DNA of 64,000 nt. Origin: Arthrobacter endolithicus (lineage in GTDB: Bacteria > Actinomycetota > Actinomycetes > Actinomycetales > Micrococcaceae). Within the stretch, counting starts at the first letter, position 1. Each line of letters begins with the position of its first letter. Shown piece by piece: positions 36,430-47,105 of this stretch. Position numbers and translations under genes: made by a program. The notes below the pieces were generated by a model. The model did no database searches and had not been told where the DNA came from. It saw only the letters and a list, made by a program, of their open reading frames with translations. Location: assembly GCF_026627425.1 (NCBI RefSeq), contig NZ_JAPNLH010000002.1, positions 248,001 through 312,000 on the forward strand, written 5' to 3'.

Positions 36430-39400
36430 CTAAAGCTCGGAAGCAGGCACTCCCACACCGAGAATAATCGGTTCGGCTGCTTTCGCGCCCTGCTGGACAG
36501 CAGCGGTGCGCGGAGCATGGTCTGGTCTGGCCGGAACGTGGACTACGTGTTCCTGCCCGGCGTTGGCCTCTACGGTGCCGGCCGGCGCCGCCGTGCGCTG
36601 CTGAACCTCATTCGCGTTAGCGGAACCCTGGGCACGGCTGGCACCGCGGTTACGACGTCCCCGGCGTTCGTTGGTGCGCAGGGGCTCGCCGCTGGCGTCC
36701 AACCCGGAGTGATCCGGGACCTCGGCGGCTGAACCTTCGGCAAGGTGCTCCAGCACGTCCGCCAGCCCCGCCAAGGCCAGGGCTGGATCAACCGGAGCCC
36801 CCAACGGGCGGCTGTTGCCCCGCGGGAGCTCGATCGCTTCGCCGCCAATGGTTAACTGCCCGCCCCGCGGATCCTGAGTTTTTGCGTCGCCTCCGGCCTC
36901 CCGCCGAGCGCCAACATGCCCCGCCACCGCAGTGTGTTCAACAGCCGCGCCTTGCTCCGGCGCATGGTGCTCAGCACCATCCAGATGGGCGGCATGGGTC
37001 GCCGCGGCGATCGTTGCCAGCGCGGTCCGGGCCGCGGAAGCCTTCGCCTGGCGCTCGGCATCGCTCACTTCAGCCATCGGAGCATCCGAGATTTCCGCTT
37101 CTGCACCCTGCTGCCCCCGGCGGCGCTTCTTTTCGCGCTGCTGGCGGGCCGGCTCCTGTCTGGCTTGCTCGTGACGCGGCTGGTCGTGGCGTACCTGCGG
37201 ATGGTGCTGCTCCGCCGCCGTCGTGGTCTGCATGCGGCGATGCTCCACCGGCACGTCCTGGGTTACGACGCCGCGGCCGGCGCAGGCCTCGCACTGCTCG
37301 CCGAAGACCTCCAGCAGGCCGGTCCCCATCCGCTTCCGGGTCATCTGAATCAGGCCCAGCGAGGTCACTTCCGCAACCTGGTGCTTGGTCCGGTCCCGGC
37401 CCAGGCACTCGACCAGACGGCGTAGTACCAGATCCCGGTTGGATTCGAGCACCATGTCGATGAAGTCAATGACAATGATGCCGCCAATGTCCCGCAACCG
37501 CAGCTGCCGGACCACTTCCTCGGCCGCTTCCAGGTTATTCTTCGTGACGGTTTCCTCGAGGTTTCCGCCGGAACCGGTGAACTTGCCAGTGTTAACATCG
37601 ACGACGGTCATCGCCTCGGTGCGGTCGATCACCAGGGAGCCGCCGGAGGGTAGGAACACCTTGCGCTCCAGCGCCTTCGCGATCTGCTCCTCGATGCGGA
37701 ACGCTGCGAAGATGTCCTCGTTCTTGGTCCACTTCTCCAGCCGGTCCACCAGATCAGGGGCCACATAGGTCACATAGGCTTCGACCGTGTCCCAGGCCTC
37801 CTCGCCGGAAACAATCAGTTTGCTGAAGTCCTCGTTGAAGACGTCACGGACCACCTTAATGGTCAGGTCGGGTTCCCCGTACAGCATCTCCGGGGCCAGG
37901 ATCTTGGTGGACGTGGCCTGAGCCTCGATGCCTTCCCACTGCGCGCGCAGCCGGTTGATATCGTGCGTGAGCTCTTCCTCGCTGGCACCTTCGGCGGCGG
38001 TGCGGACTATGACACCTGCGTTTTCCGGCAAGTGATCCTTCAGGATCCGCTTGAGCCTGTTGCGTTCCACATCGGGGAGCTTGCGGGAAATGCCTGTCAT
38101 CGAGCCGCCTGGCACGTACACCAGATAGCGGCCGGGCAGCGAGATCTGGCTGGTCAGCCGCGCGCCCTTATGGCCCACGGGATCCTTGGTCACCTGCACC
38201 AAAACGGAATCCCCGGACTTGAGCGCATTTTCGATCCGGCGTGCCTGGCCGTCCAGCCGGGACGCATCCCAATTAACTTCGCCCGCGTAGAGCACGGCGT
38301 TGCGGCCGCGGCCAATGTCAACAAAGGCCGCTTCCATGCTGGGCAGCACGTTCTGGACCTTGGCCAGGTAGACGTTGCCGATCAGCGAATCCTGCTGCGT
38401 CTTGGAGACAAAGTGCTCGGCCAGAATTCCGTCCTCCAGGACCCCGATCTGGATCCGCTCATCCCGCTGGCGAACCACCATGGTGCGGTCAACGGATTCC
38501 CGTCGGGCCAGGAACTCAGCTTCGGTGATCACCTGGCGCCGTCGTCCGGTGTCACGGGATTCACGACGGCGCTGTTTCTTCGCTTCAAGCCGCGTGGAGC
38601 CGCGCAGACTGGTCACCTTGTTGGAGACCGGTGCCTCGGAGGGCTGCCGTGGTGCGCGGACGCGGGTAACGGTGTTAGGCGGGTCTTCGTCGCTGCCGCC
38701 GGTGAGTTCTAGATCCTGGTCACCGCGGCGCCTGCGGCGACGGCGGCGGGAGGTTACGCCGTTGTTGTCACGGTCGTTGTTGTCACGGCCGTTCTCATCA
38801 CGGTCGTTGTCATCACGATCGTTGTCATCACCGGCGTTGTCGTCGGCGTCATCAAGAGATGAAGCGTTGTCAGAACGCAGTCCGGCGTCCTCGGAGCGCC
38901 CCCGTCGGGTCCGGCCACGACGCCTGCGGCGGCCACCGCCCTCGCCGGCGTCCGAATCATCATCGGATTCCGCCGGATCGACGGCGGTGGTTTTTGCGGT
39001 GGCTGCAGCCGCGCTCAGATCGGGCGCCTGAAACAGCACGGACAGACCCGGAGCCAGGAAGAGGGATGGTTGCTCTGCGACGGCACGGGGTGTGGTCTCC
39101 GGCACGGCGGGCGCGGCGGGTTCGACAGCAACGGCAGGCGCGGCCGGTTCGACAGCAACGGCAGGCGCGGCCGGTTCGACAGCAACGGCAGGCGCGGCCG
39201 GCTCGACAGCAACGGCGGGCGCGGCCGGTTCGACAGCAACGGCAGGCGCGGCCAGCTCGACAGCAACGGTCATAGCCGATTCGACGGCTACGGCACCTGC
39301 CGCCGCCGGACGCAGGTCCGCGGGGCCCGTAACTGTCGATGCCGGGGAAGCTATCGGGGAGGATGCCCGACGGCGGGCGGGCCGCTTCGGTGCCCTAGTT

Positions 39401-39846
39401 TCCAACGTCTGCGCGGCAGGAGCCGCCACAGGGCCGGCCGCGGTTTCGGAGGTCGCTTCGGGAAGCTCCGGCAGCTCCAGGGCCGCATGCACCGCCGCGG
39501 AATCCTCCGCAACCGAGGCTTCGACGACCTTCTTGGCCCTGCTCCGGCGCACCGGTGTTTTCCTGACCAGCCGCTGACCATCCGAGCCACCAGCGGAAGC
39601 CGCTTCCGTGGTTTCCGCCAGACCTGAATCTTCCGCTACCCGGGCGGGTGCCGGAAGGCTTTCCTGTTGGACCGTTTTACGGCGGCTCCGCGCCGGACGC
39701 TTTACCGCCGTCGTCGTACCTGTTTCGGCGGACGCGCCGGCGCTCCCGACCGCCTCAGCGACAGCGTTCTCATTCGTGCTGGTGTCTTCTGCGGCTGAAT
39801 TATTGCCTGCTGCGTTTGCTTCTGCGAAAGACTGTTCATTATCCAT
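36430..39846 (-). CDS. rne: Ribonuclease E/G
   Basis: The 1138-residue protein is an actinobacterial RNase E. An S1 RNA-binding domain begins near residue 500 (NVYLAKVQNVLPSMEAAFVD, GRGRNAVLYAGEV). The catalytic DNase I-like part has the metal-binding Asp in VVDVNTGKFTG near 755 and in VIDFIDM near 795, and the zinc-link Cys pair in EQCEACAGRG near 852. About 480 residues of Ala/Pro/Glu- and Arg-rich disordered sequence precede the catalytic core and about 270 follow it, the actinobacterial layout with flanking scaffold arms. The N-arm carries six copies of a nine-residue repeat and an Asp/Asn/Arg repeat. It is a single-gene unit with its own terminator and a long leader. Confidence 0.95.
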   Translation of the reverse strand: MDNEQSFAEANAAGNNSAAEDTSTNENAVAEAVGSAGASAETGTTTAVKRPARSRRKTVQQESLPAPARVAEDSGLAETTEAASAGGSDGQRLVRKTPVRRSRAKKVVEASVAEDSAAVHAALELPELPEATSETAAGPVAAPAAQTLETRAPKRPARRRASSPIASPASTVTGPADLRPAAAGAVAVESAMTVAVELAAPAVAVEPAAPAVAVEPAAPAVAVEPAAPAVAVEPAAPAVAVEPAAPAVPETTPRAVAEQPSLFLAPGLSVLFQAPDLSAAAATAKTTAVDPAESDDDSDAGEGGGRRRRRGRTRRGRSEDAGLRSDNASSLDDADDNAGDDNDRDDNDRDENGRDNNDRDNNGVTSRRRRRRRRGDQDLELTGGSDEDPPNTVTRVRAPRQPSEAPVSNKVTSLRGSTRLEAKKQRRRESRDTGRRRQVITEAEFLARRESVDRTMVVRQRDERIQIGVLEDGILAEHFVSKTQQDSLIGNVYLAKVQNVLPSMEAAFVDIGRGRNAVLYAGEVNWDASRLDGQARRIENALKSGDSVLVQVTKDPVGHKGARLTSQISLPGRYLVYVPGGSMTGISRKLPDVERNRLKRILKDHLPENAGVIVRTAAEGASEEELTHDINRLRAQWEGIEAQATSTKILAPEMLYGEPDLTIKVVRDVFNEDFSKLIVSGEEAWDTVEAYVTYVAPDLVDRLEKWTKNEDIFAAFRIEEQIAKALERKVFLPSGGSLVIDRTEAMTVVDVNTGKFTGSGGNLEETVTKNNLEAAEEVVRQLRLRDIGGIIVIDFIDMVLESNRDLVLRRLVECLGRDRTKHQVAEVTSLGLIQMTRKRMGTGLLEVFGEQCEACAGRGVVTQDVPVEHRRMQTTTAAEQHHPQVRHDQPRHEQARQEPARQQREKKRRRGQQGAEAEISDAPMAEVSDAERQAKASAARTALATIAAATHAAHLDGAEHHAPEQGAAVEHTAVAGHVGARREAGGDAKTQDPRGGQLTIGGEAIELPRGNSRPLGAPVDPALALAGLADVLEHLAEGSAAEVPDHSGLDASGEPLRTNERRGRRNRGASRAQGSANANEVQQRTAAPAGTVEANAGQEHVVHVPARPDHAPRTAAVQQGAKAAEPIILGVGVPASEL
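38755..38845. repeat. 15-base imperfect repeat inside rne
   Basis: About five units related to GTTGTCATCACGATC encode alternating Asp/Asn/Arg pentapeptides of the type DDNDR, DENGR and DNNDR in the disordered N-arm of RNase E, directly next to the basic segment SRRRRRRRRG. Confidence 0.7.
39111..39272. repeat. 27-base minisatellite inside rne, six units
   Basis: Six consecutive 27-base units (starts 39111, 39138, 39165, 39192, 39219, 39246) differ at only a few positions. In rne they encode the nine-residue unit PAAPAVAVE. Because 27 is a multiple of three, gain or loss of units keeps the frame, so copy number can vary among strains. Confidence 0.95.
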
Positions 39847-40252
39847 CTGTGGCGTTGCTCCAGCCCCGAAGGCGTCGCCACATCCGGCGCCCGCTAGGGC
39901 GAATTAGTCAAAACCCTCGGGCGTTGACAGAAGTCGTGTGGATACTTCCAAGGTCGCACGAGCATTGGGTGCGGAATCACTTGGAAGCCAATTGCATGTT
40001 CCCTCTCCCGCTGGTCGTTCTGCCCAGCGGGGCCGCTCGGTGGATACCGGAACGCGACGGGTATCTTCACCCCGTGCGCTTGACGGTGCATCACCGGCGA
40101 GCTTGAAACCTTGCCATTGGACCGAAACCCGCATGTGGAACGAGTGCCAGCCAAAATCATTATCTCATACAGCGTAGGCGGCCGGTATTGGCGCCCGGTT
40201 CCGCCCAGATGGCCGGGTTAGAATCGGACAGATCCGCTTACCGAGGAAACAG
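39847..40252. other. Divergent intergenic region, rne / VKOR gene
   Basis: These 406 bases hold no convincing gene. Close to rne the minus strand can form a GC-rich hairpin (GGCGACGCC near 39880 with GGCGTTGC near 39855), so the rne leader is probably long and structured. Leader-based autoregulation of RNase E is known in E. coli; here it is only a possibility. Clear promoter hexamers were not identified for either gene. Confidence 0.4.
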
Positions 40253-41005
40253 GTGACTATGGCCCGGCCCCAGAATGCCGCAGGCAATACGATGTCAAGA
40301 GGCTCTACCGCTGGGCGTGCGGACCGCAACGGTTCCCGGATGAACCCGGCGTCCCGTTTAGCGCCGTCGTCGCGCCGTGCGGGTACGGACGACGCCGACG
40401 GCGACGCCGATTTTCCGCTGCTGACGCGCCGGAAACCGTTCGGCTGGCTGCTGCTGGTCACTGGAGTGGTGTCCTGGCTGGCCGCCGGCGCTCTGGTGCT
40501 GGACCGGCTGGAGCTTTATAAAGATCCCAACGCCATTACCAATTGTGATGTGAATCCGTGGATTTCCTGCGGCAAAGTCATGGCAACGCACCAGGCCGAA
40601 CTCTTCGGGTTTCCCAACCCGCTGATCGGCGTGTTTGCCTTTGCCGTCATCATCACCACGGCCATGGTGCTGCTGGCCGGTGCGCGGCTGAGCCGCTGGT
40701 ATTGGGTCGGGCTGCAGGTCGGCGTCACCCTCGGGATGATCATGATCGCCTGGCTTTGGTCGCAGGCGCTTTATGCGATCGGCATTCTGTGCCCGTACTG
40801 CATGGTGGTATGGGCGATGATGATCCCACTCTTCGTCTGGACCACCGTCCGGAACCTCCAGCATGGAATCATCCCCGCTCCGGCCGCGGTGACGAGGTTT
40901 CTCGCCGACTGGGCCTGGGTGATTGTTGGGCTGCTGTACCTTGGCGTGGCGGCGAGCATTTTCTTCCGCTTTATGAATCTGTTCCTCGGCGGAGGCGCCG
41001 GGTAG
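40253..41005 (+). CDS. Vitamin K epoxide reductase (VKOR) family membrane protein
   Basis: The 250-residue protein has about five membrane helices after a polar 60-residue N-terminus. It shows both cysteine pairs of bacterial VKOR: NCDVNPWISCGKV on the first loop and the CxxC active site in LCPYCMVVWAMM. Such proteins re-oxidise a periplasmic DsbA-type partner and pass electrons to menaquinone, driving disulfide formation. Start is GTG 40253, or ATG 40259, after GAGGA. It is convergent with ndk, the two separated by a long palindrome. Confidence 0.92.
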   Translation: MTMARPQNAAGNTMSRGSTAGRADRNGSRMNPASRLAPSSRRAGTDDADGDADFPLLTRRKPFGWLLLVTGVVSWLAAGALVLDRLELYKDPNAITNCDVNPWISCGKVMATHQAELFGFPNPLIGVFAFAVIITTAMVLLAGARLSRWYWVGLQVGVTLGMIMIAWLWSQALYAIGILCPYCMVVWAMMIPLFVWTTVRNLQHGIIPAPAAVTRFLADWAWVIVGLLYLGVAASIFFRFMNLFLGGGAG

Positions 41006-41038
41006 CAACAGAGCCGCCGTCGCTGCGCCGCCGCCGCC

Positions 41039-41099
41039 GGTGAGTGGGTACATCTGCCCCTAAATGTTGCGCAGATAGGGGCAGATGTACCCACTCACC
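41039..41099. terminator. 24-bp perfect palindrome between VKOR gene and ndk
   Basis: GGTGAGTGGGTACATCTGCC begins the left arm (41039-41062), which is matched exactly by 41076-41099 around a 13-base loop. It lies between two convergent genes and can terminate both. The right arm shares a 22-base core with the palindrome at 63215-63275. Confidence 0.8.
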
Positions 41100-41108
41100 G
41101 GGTGAGGG

Positions 41109-41525
41109 CTACGGGAACCAGATGCCGATTTCGCGCTGCGCCGATTCGACCGAATCGGACCCGTGCACCAGGTTCTGCTGGACCTTCACGCCCCAGTCGC
41201 GGCCCAGATCCCCACGGATGGTGCCCGGTGCCGCCGTCGTCGGATCGGTAGTTCCCGCCAGCGAGCGGAAACCCTCGATCACGCTGTGACCTTCGAAGAT
41301 CGCGGCAACCACCGGCCCGCTGAGCATGAATTCCACCAGCGGCTCGTAAAAGGGCTTCCCTACATGCTCTTCATAGTGCTGCTCCAGCTGGGCCCGCGTG
41401 GCAGCCGTCATTTTCAGCTCCACCAAGGTGTAACCCTTTGCCTCGATCCGGGCCAGAATACCGCCGGTCAGATTGCGGGCGACGCCGTCGGGCTTGACCA
41501 ATACCAGGGTGCGCTCAATGCTCAC
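41109..41525 (-). CDS. ndk: Nucleoside diphosphate kinase
   Basis: Ndk balances nucleoside triphosphate pools by a phospho-His intermediate. From GTG 41525 (138 residues), placed seven bases after GGAGG, it has SIERTLVLVKPDGVARNLTG, the ATP-site segment RGDLGRDW and the catalytic His in QNLVHGSDSVESAQREI. Length is normal. The longer frame to 41618 adds only non-conserved residues. It is downstream of folC and a DUF4233 gene on the same strand. Confidence 0.97.
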   Translation of the reverse strand: MSIERTLVLVKPDGVARNLTGGILARIEAKGYTLVELKMTAATRAQLEQHYEEHVGKPFYEPLVEFMLSGPVVAAIFEGHSVIEGFRSLAGTTDPTTAAPGTIRGDLGRDWGVKVQQNLVHGSDSVESAQREIGIWFP

Positions 41526-41581
41526 AGTTCCTCCAATTTCCTTTCTGCCGGTAATTATCTTCTTACCGAAAGATTCGATAG

Positions 41582-42025
41582 CTAGTTTAGGGGTTCGCCG
41601 GGGTGGTTTTGCTCCCATTGGGTCTGTTCACTGTCCCGTACCGCGTTCTCGCGGTCGATCCGGATTCCGGCCCGCAAGGCGTACCACCAGGTCAAAGCGA
41701 AGAGCACACCGATGACAAACATCATCGGCTCCAGGAACCCGGCGGCGATCAGGACCAGCTGCAGTATCCAGCCAACGGCTGGTCCCCACCGGCGGGACAT
41801 GAAGGCGCAGGAGCCGATCAGGACCAGGCTCAGGACGATGCCGGCCGCCAGGATCAGCGGCTGCGGCACTTCCCTGCCCCGGAGCCCGAACACCACCAGC
41901 GTCGCAAAGAAGGCGACGAATGCCTCCAAGGCCAGCACAACGGAGGCAAACATCACTTTCGTGGAACGCCGCTTCTTCGGCATTCCCGGCTGCCATGCTT
42001 TTTGGGCCTTCGTTAGCCGTGCCAT
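41582..42025 (-). CDS. DUF4233 membrane protein
   Basis: The 147-residue protein has four membrane helices (for example ASVVLALEAFVAFFATLVVFGL, LILAAGIVLSLVLIGSCAFM) between a basic N-terminus and a polar C-terminus. DUF4233 proteins are found next to folC in many actinobacteria, as here: its ATG directly follows the folC stop with no gap, so translation is coupled. The role is unknown. Confidence 0.88.
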   Translation of the reverse strand: MARLTKAQKAWQPGMPKKRRSTKVMFASVVLALEAFVAFFATLVVFGLRGREVPQPLILAAGIVLSLVLIGSCAFMSRRWGPAVGWILQLVLIAAGFLEPMMFVIGVLFALTWWYALRAGIRIDRENAVRDSEQTQWEQNHPGEPLN

Positions 42026-43417
42026 TTACACGCCTTCCTTACCGAGCAGGATCCGAGCCTCGGCCACGAGGGTGATGGAGCCGGTGATCAGCACGCCGCC
42101 GGAGAGGTCGTTGTGGCTTTCCGAGCGTTCCACCGCCCATTCGATCGCATCGTCCAGGCCTTCTGCGCTATGGATGTTTTCCTCGCTCCAGCCAAGATCC
42201 GATGCCAGCTCGGCAAGCTCGGCTGCAGGGATGGCCCGCGGGGATTTCGATTGCGTCAGGCAGATCTCCTCCGCCTCGTCGCCATAGGATTCCCGCAGCT
42301 GACGCAGAATTCCCTCCGCGTCCTTTTCCTGCAGGATGCCCAAAACCAGCACCAGCTTGCTGAAGGCGAAAGCCTCCTGCAGGGCCCGGGCACTGGCCGC
42401 GATGCCGGCGGGATTGTGCGCCGCGTCCACGACAACCGTAGGCGCGGTGCGGAGCACTTCCAGCCGGCCCGGCGAGCTGACGGATTCGAAAGCGGTACGG
42501 AGGACGTCGATATCCAGTTCCCTACTGCCGCCGCCAAAGAAGGCCTCCAGGGCGGCCACGGCGACGGCCGCGTTCTCGCCCTGGTGCGCGCCGTGCAGCG
42601 GCAGCACCAGGTCCGGGTAACGGCCGGCCAGTCCCTGCACCGTCAACACTTGACCGCCGACGGCGACCGAACGGCTCTCCACGCCGAACTCCACGCCTTC
42701 GAAGCGGAATTCGGCGTTCTTTTCCCGCGCAGCTTCCAAGAGCGTCTGGGCCGCATCAACCGGTTGCGCAGCGCTGATCAGAAAGGCACCTTCCTTGATG
42801 ATCCCTGATTTTTCCACCGCAATGTCCCCCGTGGTGTCCCCGAGGAGTTCGGTGTGGTCCAGGGAAATCGGCGTCACCACCGCCACCTGGCCGTCGGCGA
42901 CGTTGGTGGCATCGGTGAGCCCGCCCAACCCCACCTCCAGGACAGCCACGTCAACCGGTTCATCGGCAAAAACCGCGAAGGCCAGAATCGTCAGGCACTC
43001 AAAGTACGTCAGTCGCGGCTGCGAATCCGCCTCGAGCTCGGCATCCACAATCGCCAGATACGGGCGGATCTCGTCCCAGATTCGCACGAACGTCTCATCC
43101 GGCACCGGCGCGCCGTCGATGCAGATCCGTTCCGTGACCTTGGAAAGATGCGGGCTGGTGTAGCGGCCCGTGCGCAGCCCGTGCGCCCGCAGTCCTGCCT
43201 CGATCATCCGTGCCGTCGAGGTTTTGCCGTTGGTCCCGGTGATGTGGATCACGGGGAAGGCCTTATTCGGCTCCCCCAAGACGTCCATCGCGCGGAACAA
43301 CGGAGCCAGCCGCGGTTCCATTTTGTTTTCCGGTGCGCGGCCCAGCAGCTCCGCAAAGACGCTTTCCACCGAGAATTCGTCGTGCTTTTCGCCGTGCATG
43401 TTCTCCCCTGCGCTCAC
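42026..43417 (-). CDS. folC: Folylpolyglutamate synthase / dihydrofolate synthase
   Basis: FolC adds glutamate to dihydropteroate and to folates. The 463-residue protein is a Mur-ligase-type enzyme with the P-loop [17 protein letters not shown], the Omega-loop segment [10 protein letters not shown], and the C-terminal domain signature [14 protein letters not shown]. Its start overlaps the ileS stop by four bases (ATGA), so it is coupled to the aminoacyl-tRNA synthetase gene, the usual actinobacterial arrangement. Confidence 0.95.
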   Translation of the reverse strand: MSAGENMHGEKHDEFSVESVFAELLGRAPENKMEPRLAPLFRAMDVLGEPNKAFPVIHITGTNGKTSTARMIEAGLRAHGLRTGRYTSPHLSKVTERICIDGAPVPDETFVRIWDEIRPYLAIVDAELEADSQPRLTYFECLTILAFAVFADEPVDVAVLEVGLGGLTDATNVADGQVAVVTPISLDHTELLGDTTGDIAVEKSGIIKEGAFLISAAQPVDAAQTLLEAAREKNAEFRFEGVEFGVESRSVAVGGQVLTVQGLAGRYPDLVLPLHGAHQGENAAVAVAALEAFFGGGSRELDIDVLRTAFESVSSPGRLEVLRTAPTVVVDAAHNPAGIAASARALQEAFAFSKLVLVLGILQEKDAEGILRQLRESYGDEAEEICLTQSKSPRAIPAAELAELASDLGWSEENIHSAEGLDDAIEWAVERSESHNDLSGGVLITGSITLVAEARILLGKEGV

Positions 43418-46400
43418 TGTGCATCCGTCCGTCCGGCCGTCGCTTCAGCAGGTGTCCCCTGCCGCACGGTCCGTTCCAGCGCAGACCGTCCCACCGTCAC
43501 TGTGATGTCCACGTCGCCGGGGACCAATTCGAGTCCCACGGAGAGCGTCTCCGTCCGGACCAGTTCGGCATTGGCGTGCAGCGCGTCAATGACATCCTGG
43601 GGGCCGGAAACCGTGGTGAAAATCCGGTCACTGACCTGCAAATCAGCGTCCTTGCGGGCCTGCTGGATGGCGCGCACCATGTCCCGCGCCACCCCCTCGG
43701 CTTCCAGTTCGGGGGTGAGCTCGGTATTGAGCACCACGAACCCACCGCCGGGCAGCATCGAAACCGCCGCTGTTGCGCCGCCGTCGGACTCCGCCACCAC
43801 TGTCTCAAGCGAATATTCCTGCGGTTCCAGTTCCAGTCCGCCAGCGGTGACGGTACGGTCCGCGCTGACGGACCAGTCGCCGGATTTGGCGCCCTTGATG
43901 GCCCGCTGGACGTCCTTACCCAGGCGCGGCCCGGCGGCCCGGGCGTTGACCACAAGCCTTTCTTCAATGCCGAAGTGCTCCGGGGCGGCGTCCGAGGAAT
44001 CCAGCAGCCGGACGGTACGGATGTTCAGCTCGTCCGCGATGACGGCGGCGTACGCTGCCAGGGCAGCGGCGCCGGGGACGACGACGGTCAGTTCCTGCAG
44101 CGGCAGGCGCACCCTCAGCTTCGCAGCCTTGCGCAGGCTCGAGCCGGTGGAACAGATCACCTGTGTGCGGGTCATCTGCTGCACCAGCTCCGGGTTGTCG
44201 CCGAATATCTGCGCGTCCGGCCAGTCGGTCAGGTGCACGGAACGCTCGCCGGTCAGCCCGCGCCAGATTTCCTCGGTGACCAGCGGCAGCAGCGGCGCGG
44301 CTACCCGGCAGACGGCTTCCAGCGCGGTGTAGAGCGCGTCAAAGGCGTCCCGGTCTTCGTCGAAGAACCGCTGCCGGCTGCGGCGGACATACCAGTTGGT
44401 GAGCATGTCCAAATAGCTGCGCAGCTCCCCGCACGCCCCGGAGATGTCATAGCCGTCCAGCGCCTGGCCGATTCCCCGGACCAGCTGCCCGGTCTGGGAC
44501 AACAGATAATCATCCAGCGGATCGCTGTAGCCGTCATAGCGGAGCCGGGCGTCGTAGCCGGCCCCGTTCCCGGCGGCGTTGGTGTACAGCGTGAAGAAGC
44601 TGTACACGTTCCACAACGGCAGAATGACCTGACGAACGCCGTCCCGGATGCCTTGTTCTGTGACGATGAGGTTGCCCCCGCGCAGGATTGGACTTGCCAT
44701 CAGGAACCAGCGCATCGCGTCGGAGCCGTCCCGGTCCAGCACCTCGGACACGTCCGGATAGTTATGCAGGCTCTTGGACATTTTCTGCCCGTCCGAGCCC
44801 AGCACAATTCCGTGACTGACCACGTTGCGGAAGGCCGGCCGGTCAAAGAGCGCGGTGGAGAGCACATGGAGCATGTAGAACCAGCCGCGGGTCTGGCCGA
44901 TGTATTCCACGATGAAGTCTGCCGGATTGTGCGTCTGGAACCAGTCGGCATTCTCGAACGGGTAGTGCACCTGTCCGTACGGCATCGAGCCGGAATCAAA
45001 CCAGACGTCCAGCACATCCTCCACCCGGCGCATGGTTGACTGGCCCTGCTCGGGCGTGCGCGGATCGTCCGGATTGGGCCGCGTCAGCTCATCGATGAAC
45101 GGCCGGTGCAGGTCCACTTGGCCGTCCTTGTTCAGCGGCAGGCGGCCAAAGGCGCCCTGCAGCTCGGCTAGGGATCCGTACACCTCGGTGCGTGGAAATT
45201 CCGGATCATCGGACTGCCAGACCGGGATGGGACTGCCCCAGTACCGGTTCCGGCTGATGGACCAGTCCCTGGCGTTGGCCAGCCATTTACCGAACTGGCC
45301 GTCCTTGACGTTCCCGGGAATCCAATTGATCTCCTGGTTCAGCTCCACCATCCGGTCCCGGAACGCTGTGACCTGGACGTACCAGGAGGACACCGCCCGG
45401 TAGATCAGCGGGTTGCGGCAGCGCCAGCAGTGCGGGTAGCTGTGCTCATAGCTTGCCTGCCGGAGCAGTCGCCCCTCGGCGCGCAGCACCCGGGTAATCG
45501 GCTTGTTCGCCTCGAAGACCTGCAGTCCCACAATCGCACCGAGCGCACCGCCGGCAAACAGCGGCAGGAACCTGGCGCCGTCATCGACCGAGAGCACAAC
45601 CGGGATGCCTGCTTCCTCGCAGACCTTCTGGTCGTCCTCTCCGTAGGCCGGTGCCTGATGCACGATTCCGGTACCGTCGGTGGTCGTGACGTAGTCGGCC
45701 AGCAGGATCCGCCAGGCGCGCTGCGTGCCGTATTTCTCCGCGTCCTCGAAGGTATCCCAGAGCGGTTCATATTCCAGACCCGCCAGTTCGGTGCCCAGCA
45801 GCGTTTCGGTGACCGCCTCCGCCGCCGCCGCCGCGTCCTCATAACCAAGGTCCTTGGCATAGGAGGCCAGCAGATCCGAAGCGATCAGGAAACCGTTGCC
45901 GCTCGCCGCCCCGGTGGCGATGCCGTGCGGACCTGCCGGCAGGACAACATAACTGATGTCGGGGCCGACGGCGAGAGCGAGGTTGGTGGGCAGCGTCCAG
46001 GGCGTGGTGGTCCAGGCCAGTGCCAGCACCCCGGCGAGCCGCCGGGAGATGGCGGACGCCCCGGCCTTGAGCGGGAAGCTGACCGTGACCGTCTGGTCCT
46101 GGCGCATCTTGTAGACGTCCTCGTCCATCCGCAGCTCATGGTTGGACAGCGGTGTTTCGTCCTTCCAGCAATACGGCAGCACCCGGTAACCGCTGTAGGT
46201 CAGGCCCTTTTCGTGCAGCTGCTTGAAGGCCCAGAGCACGGATTCCATGTACTCGACGTTGAGCGTTTTGTAGTCATTGTCGAAGTCCACCCAGCGTGCC
46301 TGCCGGGTGACGTATTCCTGCCATTCACCGGCGTACTTCATTACGGAGGAGCGGCAGGCATCGTTAAATTTATCGATCCCCATTGTTTCGATCTGCTGCT

Positions 46401-46818
46401 TGTCCGTCATGCCCAGCTGCTTCATCGCCTCCAGCTCGGCGGGCAGGCCGTGCGTGTCCCAGCCAAAGCGGCGTTCCACCCGCCGGCCGAGCTGCGTCTG
46501 GTAGCGGGCCACCAGGTCCTTGACGTAACCGGTGAGCAGGTGTCCGTAATGCGGCAGGCCATTGGCAAACGGCGGGCCGTCGTAAAAAACGAATTCGTTG
46601 CCCCCGGGCGGCTGATCGCCCAGCGCGGCTGGCCGGTTGTCAATGCTGGCTTGGAAGGTGCCGTCCTGGGCCCAGTAGTTCAGGACGCGCTCTTCGATCT
46701 CGGGGAAACGGGCGGCGGCCGAAACATGCGTGGGAGCGGGGCTGGGCGTAGCGCCGGGTACGTGCGAGCCGGGTTCGTGCGGCGCGGAAACTGTACTGGC
46801 CTTCGGGTAGTGGGTCAT
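43414..46818 (-). CDS. ileS: Isoleucyl-tRNA synthetase (eukaryote-like type)
   Basis: The protein (1134 residues from ATG 46818) charges tRNA-Ile. The HIGH motif appears as [16 protein letters not shown] and the KMSKS motif as [14 protein letters not shown]. The HYGH form and the length above 1000 mark the eukaryote-like IleS2 group, which is generally insensitive to mupirocin, although that is inference here. An AGGA ribosome site precedes ATG 46818; a longer frame reaches 46854. Expression is controlled by an upstream T-box, and folC overlaps its end. Confidence 0.95.
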   Translation of the reverse strand: MTHYPKASTVSAPHEPGSHVPGATPSPAPTHVSAAARFPEIEERVLNYWAQDGTFQASIDNRPAALGDQPPGGNEFVFYDGPPFANGLPHYGHLLTGYVKDLVARYQTQLGRRVERRFGWDTHGLPAELEAMKQLGMTDKQQIETMGIDKFNDACRSSVMKYAGEWQEYVTRQARWVDFDNDYKTLNVEYMESVLWAFKQLHEKGLTYSGYRVLPYCWKDETPLSNHELRMDEDVYKMRQDQTVTVSFPLKAGASAISRRLAGVLALAWTTTPWTLPTNLALAVGPDISYVVLPAGPHGIATGAASGNGFLIASDLLASYAKDLGYEDAAAAAEAVTETLLGTELAGLEYEPLWDTFEDAEKYGTQRAWRILLADYVTTTDGTGIVHQAPAYGEDDQKVCEEAGIPVVLSVDDGARFLPLFAGGALGAIVGLQVFEANKPITRVLRAEGRLLRQASYEHSYPHCWRCRNPLIYRAVSSWYVQVTAFRDRMVELNQEINWIPGNVKDGQFGKWLANARDWSISRNRYWGSPIPVWQSDDPEFPRTEVYGSLAELQGAFGRLPLNKDGQVDLHRPFIDELTRPNPDDPRTPEQGQSTMRRVEDVLDVWFDSGSMPYGQVHYPFENADWFQTHNPADFIVEYIGQTRGWFYMLHVLSTALFDRPAFRNVVSHGIVLGSDGQKMSKSLHNYPDVSEVLDRDGSDAMRWFLMASPILRGGNLIVTEQGIRDGVRQVILPLWNVYSFFTLYTNAAGNGAGYDARLRYDGYSDPLDDYLLSQTGQLVRGIGQALDGYDISGACGELRSYLDMLTNWYVRRSRQRFFDEDRDAFDALYTALEAVCRVAAPLLPLVTEEIWRGLTGERSVHLTDWPDAQIFGDNPELVQQMTRTQVICSTGSSLRKAAKLRVRLPLQELTVVVPGAAALAAYAAVIADELNIRTVRLLDSSDAAPEHFGIEERLVVNARAAGPRLGKDVQRAIKGAKSGDWSVSADRTVTAGGLELEPQEYSLETVVAESDGGATAAVSMLPGGGFVVLNTELTPELEAEGVARDMVRAIQQARKDADLQVSDRIFTTVSGPQDVIDALHANAELVRTETLSVGLELVPGDVDITVTVGRSALERTVRQGTPAEATAGRTDAQ

Positions 46819-46854
46819 CTCATCATCCTGTGGGAAACGTGAACAATTCTGCAT

Positions 46855-47105
46855 TCAGGATGCGAGGACGGCGCCCACCGAGTCCGCCCGGGGAATCCCA
46901 CGACAGGCTTCCCGCTGCGGCCCGGGCAGATACCGCGGTACCACCTCACTTACCGTCGCCGCTGCACTTTACGTGCCTTTCGGCGTCGGCCGCTCATTAG
47001 CTGCTGTAACGGGCTTACCCGTCCGGTTCTACTCATTCCACGCGGTCAGCTGCGCAAAACGTTCTTCCGGAAGCTCACCGGTGATGGCCGGATCAAAGCT
47101 GGTCC
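46855..47105 (-). promoter_or_regulatory. T-box riboswitch of ileS
   Basis: On the minus strand the leader shows the actinobacterial ileS T-box: a short stem I around CCGGCC-ATC-ACCGG with the Ile specifier codon ATC at 47083-47085, the segment AGTAGAACCGGACGGGT, and the T-box sequence GAGGTGGTACCGCGG near 46933-46947, which binds the uncharged tRNA end. GCCCGGG and CCCGGGC downstream can form the switching helix over the ribosome site. TAGACT at 47110-47115 is a fair -10 element. Uncharged tRNA-Ile should raise ileS expression, most likely at translation. Confidence 0.93.

Noticed and set aside
39111-39272. CRISPR array
   Set aside because: The units are directly adjacent without spacers and translate as a nine-residue repeat in RNase E.
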